A stretch of 64,000 bases of DNA from Avibacterium sp. 20-132. Lineage in GTDB: Bacteria; Pseudomonadota; Gammaproteobacteria; Enterobacterales; Pasteurellaceae. Made by a program: the position numbers and the translations under genes. Positions 21,141 through 29,432 of this stretch are shown piece after piece. The notes under the pieces were generated by a model. That model was not told the origin of the DNA. It saw only the letters and a program-made list of their open reading frames with translations, and made no database searches. The stretch spans positions 1,716,001 to 1,780,000 of the forward strand of contig NZ_CP091456.1 in assembly GCF_023611925.1 (NCBI RefSeq), given 5' to 3'. Each line of letters begins with the position of its first letter. Position 1 is the first letter of the stretch.

Positions 21141-21175
21141 TGCACTATTAAACTAGTACAAAAGGGTTTTGTCAA
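21141..21175 (-). promoter_or_regulatory. trp promoter overlapped by TrpR operator
   Basis: On the minus strand TTGACA (21170-21175) and TTTAAT (21147-21152) are separated by exactly 17 bases, a near-consensus sigma70 promoter. The segment TGTACTAGTTTAATAGTGCA (21141-21160) overlaps the -10 box and closely matches the E. coli TrpR operator, whose core is ACTAGTTAACTAGT. The distance to the trpE start is about 30 bases. Seen: promoter and dyad. Known: TrpR binds such dyads. Inferred: direct tryptophan repression without an attenuator. Confidence 0.88.
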
Positions 21176-21246
21176 GGACTGTTTTCATCAAGAAGGAAAT
21201 TTAGCTAATTGGCTTATTTGAGCGCTTTCGCTATAAAAGAGAAAAG

Positions 21247-21290
21247 AAATGTTGGTAAAGAATATTCCTTACCAACATTTCAAATAAGAT
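21247..21290 (-). terminator. Terminator after fumC
   Basis: AAATGTTGGTAA and TTACCAACATTT form a 12-bp stem around AGAATATTCC. On the minus strand it is followed by CTTTTCTCTTTT. It closes fumC and separates it from the trp promoter. The fumC stop codon is about 25 bases away. Confidence 0.75.
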
Positions 21291-21306
21291 GAAGGTTAAA
21301 TTGGCA

Positions 21307-22701
21307 TTATTTCAAGCTGCCAACCATATCTTCAGGGCGTACCCATTCATCAAATTGTTCAGGCGTGACTAAGCCTAGATTTATGGCTTCTTCTCTTAAT
21401 GTCGTACCATTTTTATGCGCCGTTTTGGCGATTTTAGCCGCATTTTCATAACCAATATGGGTATTTAATGCCGTTACCAACATTAATGAATTTTCAAGTT
21501 GCTGTTTAATGCGTGGGTAATTGGGTTCAATGCCACTTGCACAGTGTTCATCAAAAGAAACACAAGCATCAGCCAATAACTGGGCAGATTGCAAGAAGTT
21601 GTACGCCATTACAGGTTTAAACACATTAAGTTGGAAATGCCCTTGTGAACCTGCAAAAGAAATGGTGGTATCGTTACCTAACACTTGTGCGCATACCATT
21701 GTCAAGGCTTCACACTGCGTTGGATTTACTTTACCGGGCATAATAGAAGAACCGGGTTCATTTTCTGGAATTAAGATTTCACCAATACCAGAACGCGGAC
21801 CTGAAGCCAATAATCGAATGTCGTTTGCAATTTTGAATAAAGACATTGCAAGTTGCTTTAACGCACCGTGTGTTTCAACAATGGCATCGTGGGTGGCAAG
21901 GGCTTCAAATTTGTTTTCCGCGGTGATAAATGGTAAGCCGGTAAATTTCGCAATATATTCCGCTACTTTCACATCATAGCCTTTCGGTGTGTTTAAGCCA
22001 GTACCTACCGCCGTACCGCCTAAAGCAAGCTGGGCAAGATGAGGTAAGGTATTTCTCAACGCACGCAAGCCAAAATCTAATTGCGCAGCATAGGCAGAAA
22101 ATTCTTGTCCTAATGTCAGTGGTGTTGCATCCATTAAGTGAGTACGCCCAATTTTCACCACATCCTTAAAGGCTTCTGCTTTTGCAGCAAAGGTTTTTTG
22201 TAAACGTTCAACGCAAGGAATAGTGACTTCCACCACTTTTTTATAGGCCGCAATGTGCATTGCGGTTGGATAAGTATCATTCGATGATTGTGATTTATTG
22301 ACATCATCATTTGGATGAATAATTGATTTTTCACCTAATTTTCCACCATTGATAACGTGCGCACGGTTTGCAATCACTTCATTTAAATTCATATTGGATT
22401 GCGTACCTGAACCGGTTTGCCAAATGACTAATGGGAATTGATCGTCAAGTTTATGGGCTAAAATTTCATCGCAAGCTTGGGCGATTAAATCACGTTTTTC
22501 AACGGGCAAAACGCCTAGCTCATTATTTGCGTAAGCAGCGGCTTTTTTCAAATAACCAAACGCCTCAATAATTTCCTGTGGCATTGATGCCGATGGCCCA
22601 ATTTTGAAGTTATTGCGGGAACGTTCTGTTTGTGCCGCCCAGTATTTATCTGCTGGCACTTTCACTTCGCCCATCGTGTCTTTTTCAATACGAAATTCCA
22701 T
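21307..22701 (-). CDS. fumC: Class II fumarate hydratase
   Basis: Oxygen-stable, iron-free fumarase interconverting fumarate and malate. The protein has 464 residues. The superfamily signature [11 protein letters not shown] (about 318-328) carries the catalytic serine, and [12 protein letters not shown] (about 97-108), [12 protein letters not shown] and [14 protein letters not shown] are intact. The ATG at 22701 is followed by [16 protein letters not shown], the normal start. Single-gene unit with its own terminator. A CRP-like site lies about 100 bases upstream. Confidence 0.98.
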   Translation of the reverse strand: MEFRIEKDTMGEVKVPADKYWAAQTERSRNNFKIGPSASMPQEIIEAFGYLKKAAAYANNELGVLPVEKRDLIAQACDEILAHKLDDQFPLVIWQTGSGTQSNMNLNEVIANRAHVINGGKLGEKSIIHPNDDVNKSQSSNDTYPTAMHIAAYKKVVEVTIPCVERLQKTFAAKAEAFKDVVKIGRTHLMDATPLTLGQEFSAYAAQLDFGLRALRNTLPHLAQLALGGTAVGTGLNTPKGYDVKVAEYIAKFTGLPFITAENKFEALATHDAIVETHGALKQLAMSLFKIANDIRLLASGPRSGIGEILIPENEPGSSIMPGKVNPTQCEALTMVCAQVLGNDTTISFAGSQGHFQLNVFKPVMAYNFLQSAQLLADACVSFDEHCASGIEPNYPRIKQQLENSLMLVTALNTHIGYENAAKIAKTAHKNGTTLREEAINLGLVTPEQFDEWVRPEDMVGSLK

Positions 22702-22803
22702 TCTAGTTACCTCAAATGATTGAATTAATAATAAGAAAACGTTTTGAGTTTACCACTTTAGAAGTATGAATGGAATCTGAGGAAAGTTGGCAAAGTTGGG
22801 TTT

Positions 22804-22819
22804 TGTGATGTAGATCATA
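22804..22819. promoter_or_regulatory. Possible CRP (or FNR-like) site between fumC and holC
   Basis: TGTGATGTAGATCATA resembles the CRP consensus TGTGA-N6-TCACA, with a full left half and TCATA on the right. It lies in the 242-base gap between divergent fumC and holC, about 100 bases before fumC. An uptake-signal core (AAGTGCGGT) follows directly. Regulation of fumC by CRP is plausible but not proven. Confidence 0.4.
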
Positions 22820-22943
22820 AAGTGCGGTAAGATTTTTTTGAATTTTTTGGCAGCGGAAAAATTAATGTTTTCTATTTATCGGATTTTTCGTTAAAATTAG
22901 GCGTTTAAAAATCTGATTTCATACGGGTAAAAGACGCATTTTT

Positions 22944-23387
22944 ATGGCAAAGCACGCACAGTTTTACATTTTAGACAAAACACAAGCAAAATCCCCATTG
23001 TCTGCAATGGAAACCTTGGCTTGTGATTTGGCTGCGCAGGCTTGGCGATTAGGCAAAAAAGTGCTAATTAGCTGCGAAAGTGAAGAACAGGCTTTTCGCC
23101 TTGATGAAGCCCTATGGGCGAGAGAGCCAGAAGAGTTTGTGCCACATAATTTATCGGGCGAAATCACTCAATATGCCACCCCCATTGAAATTAGCTGGGC
23201 GGAAAAACGCAACGCACAACGCCGTGATCTATTAATAAACTTGCAAGCCCAAATTCCCGATTTTATTGCGAGTTTTAATCAGATTATTGATTTTGTTCCC
23301 GCTGACGAAACGCAAAAAGCCATCGCACGGGAGCGTTATAAACAATACCGTCAATTAGGTTGGCAGCTCAGCACGGAGCAAGCCTGA
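22944..23387 (+). CDS. holC: DNA polymerase III subunit chi
   Basis: Clamp-loader accessory subunit linking SSB to the DNA polymerase III holoenzyme. The protein has 147 residues. The family pattern is clear: an N-terminal strand AQFYILDKT, then LACDLAAQAWRLGKKVLISCESEEQAFRLDEALWAREPEEFVPHNL, with the conserved FVPHNL loop. The stop codon overlaps the start of the next gene (ATGA). In H. influenzae, as I recall, holC is near valS; here about 1.9 kb of other genes separates them. Confidence 0.92.
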   Translation: MAKHAQFYILDKTQAKSPLSAMETLACDLAAQAWRLGKKVLISCESEEQAFRLDEALWAREPEEFVPHNLSGEITQYATPIEISWAEKRNAQRRDLLINLQAQIPDFIASFNQIIDFVPADETQKAIARERYKQYRQLGWQLSTEQA

Positions 23388-23827
23388 TGAGGTGGAATGC
23401 AAAAACCTTTGCTGAACTCAGCACACAAGAATTATTTGCCATTTACCAAATTCGCACCGCCGTATTTGTGGTGGAGCAACAATGTGCTTATCAAGAAGTG
23501 GATCATTGGGATCAAAGTGCGGTGCATTTTTGGCAAGAATTTAACGGCAAAATCTGTGCTTATTGCCGCATTATTCCACAAGATGACGGCATTCATATTG
23601 GCAGAGTGCTAGTGGCGCAGCACGCACGGGGCAAAGGCTTAGCCAAAGAATTAGTGCAACACGCATTGGCTTATTGCCAACAACATTGGGCAACCGAACC
23701 TGTGCTAATCCAAGCGCAAACTTATTTGCAAAATTTCTACCGCACTTTGGGTTTTCAGCCCACTTCAGCAGAATATTTAGAAGACGGCATACCGCATTTG
23801 GATATGAAGTTGGAGAAGAATAAATAA
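23387..23827 (+). CDS. elaA: ElaA-family GNAT acetyltransferase
   Basis: 146-residue GCN5-related N-acetyltransferase. The start MRWNAKTFAELSTQELFAIYQIRTAVFVVEQ and EVDHWDQ are typical of ElaA, and the acetyl-CoA loop is VLVAQHARGKGLAKELV (R/Q-x-x-G-x-G/A). The ATG at 23387 overlaps the holC stop by one base; an upstream extension to 23360 lies inside holC and is rejected. It contains an uptake-signal core. Substrate unknown. Its stop overlaps the next ATG, forming a tight holC-elaA-orf-kinase chain. Confidence 0.85.
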   Translation: MRWNAKTFAELSTQELFAIYQIRTAVFVVEQQCAYQEVDHWDQSAVHFWQEFNGKICAYCRIIPQDDGIHIGRVLVAQHARGKGLAKELVQHALAYCQQHWATEPVLIQAQTYLQNFYRTLGFQPTSAEYLEDGIPHLDMKLEKNK

Positions 23828-24009
23828 TGAAACCAATGACAAAAGAAGAAATTATCGAACAACAACGGCAATTACATATTCTCTTTAAAACTTGGATGGA
23901 TGATAAGAAAAAACGTGAGGTGCTGACATTCAAACGCCCAAATGGCAACATTGTAGATCATTACCCTGACGGTACAGAAATAGTCATTGAATATGCACAA
24001 GCAAAATAA
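23827..24009 (+). CDS. Small charged protein, candidate antitoxin of the zeta-like gene
   Basis: 60-residue, highly charged protein (MKPMTKEEIIEQQRQLHILFKTWMDDKKKREVL at the start, over 1-33) with a helical N-terminal half and a short beta C terminus (NIVDHYPDGTEIVIEY). No Cys, no signal peptide. Start overlaps the elaA stop by one base and its 3' end overlaps the zeta-like gene by 17 bases. That arrangement, small upstream gene translationally coupled to a toxin-like kinase, resembles a type II toxin-antitoxin pair. I do not recognise the family; antitoxin function is inference from context only. Confidence 0.6.
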   Translation: MKPMTKEEIIEQQRQLHILFKTWMDDKKKREVLTFKRPNGNIVDHYPDGTEIVIEYAQAK

Positions 24010-24589
24010 TTTAGCTATTTTCTACTGTGGCACAAATGGGGCAGGCAAAACCACTTTGCGTGGATTTAACAAAGATGCTGTACAGATTGTTATTGATTCC
24101 GATCATATCGCAATGCAAATTAACCCTGAAAATCCTCGTTCGGTGGATAGCCAAGCGGGTAGAAAAGCGATTGAGTTATTTAAATTTGCGATTAACCAAC
24201 AAATTTCGTTTTCTATGGAATCTACCCTATCAGGTAATTCCGTTTTGCAACGTATTAAAACAGCAAAAGAAAATGGCTTTTTTGTGCGATTAAATTATAT
24301 TGGTGTTGATGGGGTTTCAATTAACATCAAGCGAGTAAAAGCCAGAGTAGCAAGCGGTGGACATTTTATTGATGAAGCAACTATCCGTAACCGTTACGAC
24401 ATCAGTTTGCAAAATTTAACGAAAATATTACCGCTTTGTGATGAAGTATTTATCTACGATAATTCAAGCGAAGCCCCAAATTTGGTTTTTCACATTAGCG
24501 ACAATAAATTAACTCAATGGATTGATAAATTTCCAAAGTGGTGTGGGAAATTGAAAAACTCGCTGGAAACACCTAGTACGGCAACGTAG
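23993..24589 (+). CDS. Zeta-toxin-like P-loop kinase
   Basis: 198-residue P-loop protein. Walker A is CGTNGAGKTTLR (G13-T21); IDSDHIAMQINPE (about 35-47) fits the substrate-sensing Asp, and SMESTLSG (about 74-81) the second conserved segment, of zeta-type kinases; VKARVASGGHFIDEATIRNRY (about 116-136) carries the lid arginines. Zeta toxins phosphorylate UDP-activated sugars and poison cell-wall synthesis; relatives have other roles. It overlaps the 60-aa gene. The ATG at 23993 is chosen; a TTG two codons earlier is less likely. The last codons form one arm of a hairpin (24572-24596). Confidence 0.75.
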   Translation: MHKQNNLAIFYCGTNGAGKTTLRGFNKDAVQIVIDSDHIAMQINPENPRSVDSQAGRKAIELFKFAINQQISFSMESTLSGNSVLQRIKTAKENGFFVRLNYIGVDGVSINIKRVKARVASGGHFIDEATIRNRYDISLQNLTKILPLCDEVFIYDNSSEAPNLVFHISDNKLTQWIDKFPKWCGKLKNSLETPSTAT

Positions 24590-24825
24590 TACTAGGTTAC
24601 GCATAGTTCAGCCCCGTTAGGACTGGACGTTAGAAAAGAAAGAGCTACAGAGTTGCTCGCTTAGCCGAAAGCTTATCGTTACCACGTACTGCTTGCCGTG
24701 CGTGGATTATAAGCGGTTGAATTTCTGCAAAAATTTGCAACTCCAAATACTAACCTTCGTCTCTTGAGGAGTGCTATCGGAGTTTCAATAAATAAGAGGT
24801 AATATAGAGTCTATCGGAGAATTAT
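24590..24825 (+). ncRNA. Structured non-coding stretch, candidate RNA element
   Basis: 236 bases between the kinase and the next gene without an open frame but rich in pairing. CCTAGTAC/GTACTAGG (24572-24579 and 24589-24596) is a perfect 8-bp stem. GTTCAG/CTGGAC (24606-24611 and 24623-24628) and GAGC/GCTC follow. CCACGTAC/GTGCGTGG (24681-24688 and 24697-24704) is another 8-bp stem with one wobble. The first loop (about 24576-24593) is also largely complementary to the last hairpin (about 24684-24700), allowing an alternative long-range fold. CTATCGGAG is repeated at 24774 and 24811. Function unknown; could be an RNA, a recombination site or debris of transfer. Confidence 0.4.
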
Positions 24826-25302
24826 ATGAATAAACCATCTTTTTTATCTTACTTTAATTTTGTAGCATTCATTTTTTTATTATGTTCTTACTTTGGCGTA
24901 ATCGAACCTAAAAATTGGCTAGATAATATCTCAGACTCATCTGGAGTAAAGGTTATAACGCCAATACAGGAAGTTAAAAACACTTTAGAATCATATAAAA
25001 AAGACTTGGAAAATTTGCAAAACAATACTTCTAAATATGCTTTAAAATCAGAACTCGCTAGTGTAACTAATAATTTACAATTAAAGTTAGATACAAATAT
25101 ATTAGATATAAAAAATTTAATTAAAGAAAATCAGCAGTCGATAAGAGGAATGCAGGGACAAACTAACATATCAAGGGAAATAAAGTATTGGCAAAATAAA
25201 TACGACAATAATAGCTGTAACTATAGTTATCAGGTTAATTCTAATTTATGTATAGAGTTAAGAAGCAGAATTAGTAGTTTACAACAAAAACTATCATATT
25301 AA
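24826..25302 (+). CDS. Hypothetical membrane-anchored coiled-coil protein
   Basis: 158-residue protein of unknown family. Residues about 10-28 form one hydrophobic segment (FNFVAFIFLLCSYFGVI), likely an N-terminal membrane anchor. Residues about 45-105 are heptad-rich coiled coil (VKNTLESYKKDLENLQNN). The C-terminal half has paired cysteines (C131, C142) and ends in another short helix, LRSRISSLQQKL. Codons are markedly AT-rich (AAA, ATA, TTA) unlike valS next door, a sign of transfer. CGGAG precedes the ATG. It lies 15 bases before valS on the same strand. Confidence 0.65.
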   Translation: MNKPSFLSYFNFVAFIFLLCSYFGVIEPKNWLDNISDSSGVKVITPIQEVKNTLESYKKDLENLQNNTSKYALKSELASVTNNLQLKLDTNILDIKNLIKENQQSIRGMQGQTNISREIKYWQNKYDNNSCNYSYQVNSNLCIELRSRISSLQQKLSY

Positions 25303-25317
25303 ATAAGAGTAAAACAA

Positions 25318-28182
25318 ATGACAAAACCATTCCAAATGGCAGATCGTTTTGATCCCTCTGCCGTAGAACAAGCACTTTATAAACACTGGGAAGAACAGGG
25401 CTATTTTAAGCCGAATGAAAACCCGAATGCACCGAGTTATTGCATTGCCATTCCACCGCCGAATGTAACGGGATCATTGCATATGGGACACGCTTTCCAG
25501 CAAACTTTAATGGATACGCTGATTCGTTTTCATCGTATGGAAGGGGATAACACCCTTTGGCAAGCGGGGACAGACCACGCAGGGATTGCCACGCAAATGG
25601 TGGTGGAACGTAAAATCGCGGCAGAAGAAGGCAAAACTCGCCACGATTACGGTCGTGAAGCCTTTATTGAAAAAATCTGGGATTGGAAAGCCTATTCAGG
25701 CGGTACAATCAGCCAGCAAATGCGCCGTTTAGGGAACTCAATCGACTGGGATCGTGAGCGTTTCACGATGGACGATGGACTTTCTGATGCGGTGAAAGAA
25801 GTGTTTGTACGCTTGCACGAGGAAGGGTTGATCTATCGTGGCAAACGCCTTGTGAACTGGGATCCGAAACTGCACACTGCTATTTCAGATTTAGAAGTGG
25901 AAAATAAAGAAAGCAAAGGATCGCTCTGGCATTTCCGCTACCCATTAGCTAATGGCGAAAAAACGGCTGATGGCAAAGATTATCTCGTGGTTGCTACCAC
26001 ACGTCCTGAAACAATGTTGGGCGATACTGCTGTGGCAGTTCACCCTGAAGATGAACGCTATCAATCTCTTATTGGCAAAACTGTGATCTTGCCTTTAGCA
26101 AATCGTGAAATTCCAATTATTGCTGATGATTATGTGGATCGTGAATTTGGAACAGGTGTGGTAAAAATCACCCCAGCTCACGATTTTAACGACTATGAAG
26201 TAGGTAAACGCCATCAGTTACCAATGGTAAATGTGATGACGTTAAATGCGGATATTCGTGATGAGGCGGAAATTATTGGCATAGATAATAAACCTCTCGC
26301 AAATTATGTGGCAGACATTCCAGAAAAATATCGTGGAATGGAGCGTTTTGCAGCGCGTAAGCAAATTGTGGCAGATTTCGATGCATTGGGATTATTGGAA
26401 GAAATTAAACCACACGATCTAAAAGTGCCTTATGGCGATCGTGGTGGCGTACCAATTGAGCCAATGCTCACCGATCAATGGTATGTGAGCGTAAAACCAT
26501 TGGCAGAAGTGGCGACCAAAGCGGTAGAAGAGGGGGAAATCCAATTCGTACCGAAGCAATATGAAAATCTCTATTTCTCGTGGATGCGTGATATTCAGGA
26601 TTGGTGTATTTCTCGCCAACTTTGGTGGGGACATCGCATTCCTGCTTGGTATGATGAACAAGGTAATATTTATGTGGCTCGCAGTGAAGCAGAAGTGCGG
26701 TCAAAATATCAGCTAAATTCTGATATTGTACTCAAACAAGATGAAGATGTGCTAGACACGTGGTTCTCTTCGGCTTTATGGACATTCTCTACCCTTGGTT
26801 GGCCACAGCAGACCAAAGAACTGAAAATGTTCCACCCAACAGATGTCTTGATCACGGGGTTTGATATCATTTTCTTCTGGGTTGCACGTATGATTATGTT
26901 TACGATGCACTTCATCAAAGATGAAAGTGGTAAACCGCAAGTTCCATTCAAAACAGTCTATGTAACAGGACTGATTCGTGATGAACAAGGGCAAAAAATG
27001 TCAAAATCAAAAGGGAATGTCCTTGACCCGATCGATATGATTGACGGTATTAGCCTTGAAGATTTACTCGAGAAACGTACGGGCAATATGATGCAACCGC
27101 AATTAGCGGAAAAAATTGCGAAAGCGACCCGTAAAGAGTTCGCTAATGGCATCGCTGCACACGGTACAGATGCATTGCGTTTTACCTTGGCCGCCCTTGC
27201 AAGTAATGGGCGTGATATTAACTGGGATATGAAACGCTTAGAGGGATATCGTAATTTCTGTAATAAACTATGGAATGCAAGCCGTTTCGTACTGACCAAT
27301 GATAAATTAGATTTATCTGAGGGAGAGCTGGAGTATGGTCTTGCGGATCGCTGGATCAATTCGCAGTTTAACCGCACAGTAGAAGCCGTGCGTTCTGCAT
27401 TTGCACAATATCGTTTTGATTTAGCAGCGAATGCCATTTATGAGTTTACTTGGGATCAGTTCTGTGATTGGTATTTAGAACTCACAAAACCAATATTTGC
27501 ACAGGGTAATGTGGCACAAAAACGCGCGGCAAGTCGTACACTGGTAAATGTATTAGAAAAATTGCTACGCTTAGCTCATCCAATTATTCCATTTATTACT
27601 GAAGAGATTTGGCAAAAAGTGAAAGGTTTTGCGGGTGTGAGTGGCGACACCATTATGCTACAACCTTATCCACAGTATGAAGCAAGCCAAATTGATGAGC
27701 AAGCAGAGCTACAAATGAGTTGGTTGAAAGAGATCATCGTCGCAGTGCGTAATATCCGTGCGGAATGCAATATTGCGCCAAGCAAAGGCTTAGACGCATT
27801 ATTACGTCATTTAACGCTAGAACAGCAACAAATTCTTTCTAATAACAGTGCATTATTAGCAAGTATAGCAAAATTAGATAGCGTTGAATTGTTAAAGGAT
27901 GGGGGAGAAGCGCCATTCTCGGTAACCAAATTGGTTGGCAACACAGAGCTTCTTATTCCAATGGCAGGCTTTATTGACAAAGCTACCGAGTTAGCACGCT
28001 TAACTAAAGAGCTAGAAAAACTCAACGGTGAAATTGCTCGTATTGAAAACAAATTGAGCAATGAAGCCTTTGTGGCAAAAGCGCCAGAGCAAGTCATTGC
28101 GAAAGAACGTGAAAAAATGCAAGGCTATCAAGAGGCCATTGCAAAAGTTCAAGCGCAATATCAGGCGATTGAGGCACTTTAA
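25318..28182 (+). CDS. valS: Valyl-tRNA synthetase
   Basis: Charges tRNA-Val; 954 residues, class Ia. The HIGH signature appears as HMGH (55-58, in [14 protein letters not shown]), and KMSKS is at 560-564 ([10 protein letters not shown]). The CP1 editing domain is marked by [16 protein letters not shown] and [19 protein letters not shown]. The C-terminal coiled-coil arm (about 890-950, [22 protein letters not shown]) is present. An AAGAG site precedes the ATG. Normal length and motifs; upstream neighbours are accessory genes, so its promoter may have been displaced by the insert. Confidence 0.98.
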   Translation: MTKPFQMADRFDPSAVEQALYKHWEEQGYFKPNENPNAPSYCIAIPPPNVTGSLHMGHAFQQTLMDTLIRFHRMEGDNTLWQAGTDHAGIATQMVVERKIAAEEGKTRHDYGREAFIEKIWDWKAYSGGTISQQMRRLGNSIDWDRERFTMDDGLSDAVKEVFVRLHEEGLIYRGKRLVNWDPKLHTAISDLEVENKESKGSLWHFRYPLANGEKTADGKDYLVVATTRPETMLGDTAVAVHPEDERYQSLIGKTVILPLANREIPIIADDYVDREFGTGVVKITPAHDFNDYEVGKRHQLPMVNVMTLNADIRDEAEIIGIDNKPLANYVADIPEKYRGMERFAARKQIVADFDALGLLEEIKPHDLKVPYGDRGGVPIEPMLTDQWYVSVKPLAEVATKAVEEGEIQFVPKQYENLYFSWMRDIQDWCISRQLWWGHRIPAWYDEQGNIYVARSEAEVRSKYQLNSDIVLKQDEDVLDTWFSSALWTFSTLGWPQQTKELKMFHPTDVLITGFDIIFFWVARMIMFTMHFIKDESGKPQVPFKTVYVTGLIRDEQGQKMSKSKGNVLDPIDMIDGISLEDLLEKRTGNMMQPQLAEKIAKATRKEFANGIAAHGTDALRFTLAALASNGRDINWDMKRLEGYRNFCNKLWNASRFVLTNDKLDLSEGELEYGLADRWINSQFNRTVEAVRSAFAQYRFDLAANAIYEFTWDQFCDWYLELTKPIFAQGNVAQKRAASRTLVNVLEKLLRLAHPIIPFITEEIWQKVKGFAGVSGDTIMLQPYPQYEASQIDEQAELQMSWLKEIIVAVRNIRAECNIAPSKGLDALLRHLTLEQQQILSNNSALLASIAKLDSVELLKDGGEAPFSVTKLVGNTELLIPMAGFIDKATELARLTKELEKLNGEIARIENKLSNEAFVAKAPEQVIAKEREKMQGYQEAIAKVQAQYQAIEAL

Positions 28183-28194
28183 TTTATTACAGCG

Positions 28195-28222
28195 TATCCC
28201 TCTTTTTAGAGGGATATTTTTT
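28195..28222 (+). terminator. Terminator after valS
   Basis: TATCCCTC and GAGGGATA form a perfect 8-bp stem with a TTTTTA loop, followed by six Ts. It starts 12 bases after the valS stop. Confidence 0.9.
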
Positions 28223-28298
28223 AAATAGTATTTTCTAATTAGAAAAATATGCTTTAAAATAATTAAAGATTATCTATTTTCTGTGACTGTTACGCCCT

Positions 28299-28847
28299 AT
28301 GAAATTAAATTTCCCTACAATTCTAACCTTATTCCGTGTCATTTTAATTCCATTTTTTGTTATGGCATTTTATTTACCATTCTCTTGGGCGCCTTTCTTG
28401 ACAACAGCCATTTTTTTTGTCGCCGCGATTACAGATTGGTTTGATGGATATTTAGCCAGAAAATGGAATCAAAGCACACCCTTTGGGGCGTTTTTAGATC
28501 CCGTGGCTGATAAAGTTATGGTTGCGGCCGCATTGGTGTTAGTCGTGGAGTATCAGCATAGTTTTTGGGTAACCTTACCTGCGATAGTGATGATCTCAAG
28601 AGAAATTATCGTTTCAGCCCTACGCGAATGGATGGCTGAAATCGGTAGCCGCAGTAAAGTGGCGGTATCTTGGCTCGGTAAAGTAAAAACCGCTTCCCAA
28701 ATGCTTGCTTTAGGCGGATTATTATGGCGTTATAATGTATTAATGGAAATCGCAGGAATCGTATTTTTATATATTGCAGCAATTTTAACCGTCTGGTCAA
28801 TGCTACAATATTTAAAAGCAGCAAAAGAGAATTTATTAGACAGTTAA
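28299..28847 (+). CDS. pgsA: CDP-diacylglycerol--glycerol-3-phosphate phosphatidyltransferase
   Basis: Commits CDP-diacylglycerol to phosphatidylglycerol synthesis in the inner membrane. The protein has 182 residues. The CDP-alcohol phosphotransferase signature D-G-x2-A-R-x8-G-x3-D-x3-D is complete (D49, G50, A53, R54, G63, D67, D71; preceded by D46). About five membrane helices. [18 protein letters not shown] is the usual start. Follows valS after a terminator and before the tRNA pair. Confidence 0.95.
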   Translation: MKLNFPTILTLFRVILIPFFVMAFYLPFSWAPFLTTAIFFVAAITDWFDGYLARKWNQSTPFGAFLDPVADKVMVAAALVLVVEYQHSFWVTLPAIVMISREIIVSALREWMAEIGSRSKVAVSWLGKVKTASQMLALGGLLWRYNVLMEIAGIVFLYIAAILTVWSMLQYLKAAKENLLDS

Positions 28848-28864
28848 AAAAATTTCACTATTTT

Positions 28865-28906
28865 ATACCGCACTTCATCAAATAATAAAGTGCGGTATTT
28901 TTTTAC
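28865..28906 (+). terminator. Terminator after pgsA from paired uptake signals
   Basis: ATACCGCACTT and AAGTGCGGTAT are inverted uptake-signal cores around CATCAAATAATA, followed by seven Ts. Typical Pasteurellaceae USS-pair terminator. Confidence 0.88.
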
Positions 28907-29140
28907 TTATTTTTTATAATAATTCAGTCATCGAAGAATGATAGCCAAGAGTATTTTTATAATGATCAATATTATTGCGTTATTGAGATAGCCATTTCAA
29001 AGCGAAATAGGGAATATAGTTTTTTATCCCTAAATTTTTCATCTTGTACTTTAAATCTTCTCATATTGCTTGAACAATAAACGAATAGATAAAGATTGAG
29101 CTTTTTTTAGTCGATTAAACTAAATCAAGTAAATTTCTAT
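28907..29140. other. AT-rich intergenic DNA, no gene seen
   Basis: About 230 bases between the pgsA terminator and the tRNA promoter. AT-rich, with no open frame of note, no clear hairpin and no repeat that I can support. Confidence 0.5.
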
Positions 29141-29168
29141 TTGACTAATAAATTGAAATCCGTAAAAT
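29141..29168 (+). promoter_or_regulatory. Probable tRNA operon promoter
   Basis: TTGACT (29141-29146) and TAAAAT (29163-29168) with a 16-base spacer. The first tRNA base is 39 bases beyond the -10 box. Both boxes differ from consensus by one base each; position and spacing fit a stable-RNA promoter. Confidence 0.6.
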
Positions 29169-29206
29169 GCACCTCGTTGCTTAGCGAAACAGAAAGTTAG
29201 CTAAAT

Positions 29207-29282
<76 letters not shown>

Positions 29283-29284
29283 AC

Positions 29285-29371
29285 GCCCGAGTGGTGAAAT
29301 CGGTAGACACAAGGGATTTAAAATCCCTCGACTTTCGAGTCGTGGCGGTTCAAGTCCGCCCTCGGGCACCA
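29285..29371 (+). tRNA. tRNA-Leu (anticodon UAA), prophage attachment site
   Basis: Class II tRNA of 87 bases: acceptor GCCCGAG / CTCGGGC, D arm GGTGAAATCGGTAGACAC, anticodon loop TTTAAAA giving UAA, long variable arm CGACTTTCGAGTCG, T arm GGCGGTTCAAGTCCGCC, encoded CCA. The prophage integrase gene starts its 3' end about 40 bases beyond the CCA, so the tRNA 3' half is probably the attL core and remains functional after integration. Confidence 0.97.
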
Positions 29372-29388
29372 TTAAGAATTTCGTATTA

Positions 29389-29432
29389 AGTCGTAAGTTA
29401 ACCCTTTCAAATCAATAACTTACGGCTTTTTT
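29389..29432 (+). terminator. Terminator beyond tRNA-Leu
   Basis: GTCGTAAGTTA (29390-29400) and TAACTTACGGC (29416-29426) form an 11-bp stem with one wobble pair, followed by six Ts. It ends tRNA transcription and overlaps the 3' end of the convergent integrase gene. It is phage DNA, so integration supplies the tRNA operon with a new terminator. Confidence 0.75.

Noticed and set aside
24590..24825. A retron or toxIN-type RNA-toxin system
   Set aside because: There is no reverse transcriptase and no tandem RNA repeat before the toxin-like gene; the structured DNA lies after the kinase.
24572..24830. A full integron attC site or a group I/II intron
   Set aside because: Only an attC-like 3' end is seen; the matching 5' half with its CTAAC box is absent, and no intron core or intron-encoded protein is present.
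29345..29371. A defined attL core sequence
   Set aside because: The tRNA 3' end is the expected core, but the duplicate at attR is outside the window, so the exact boundaries cannot be shown.
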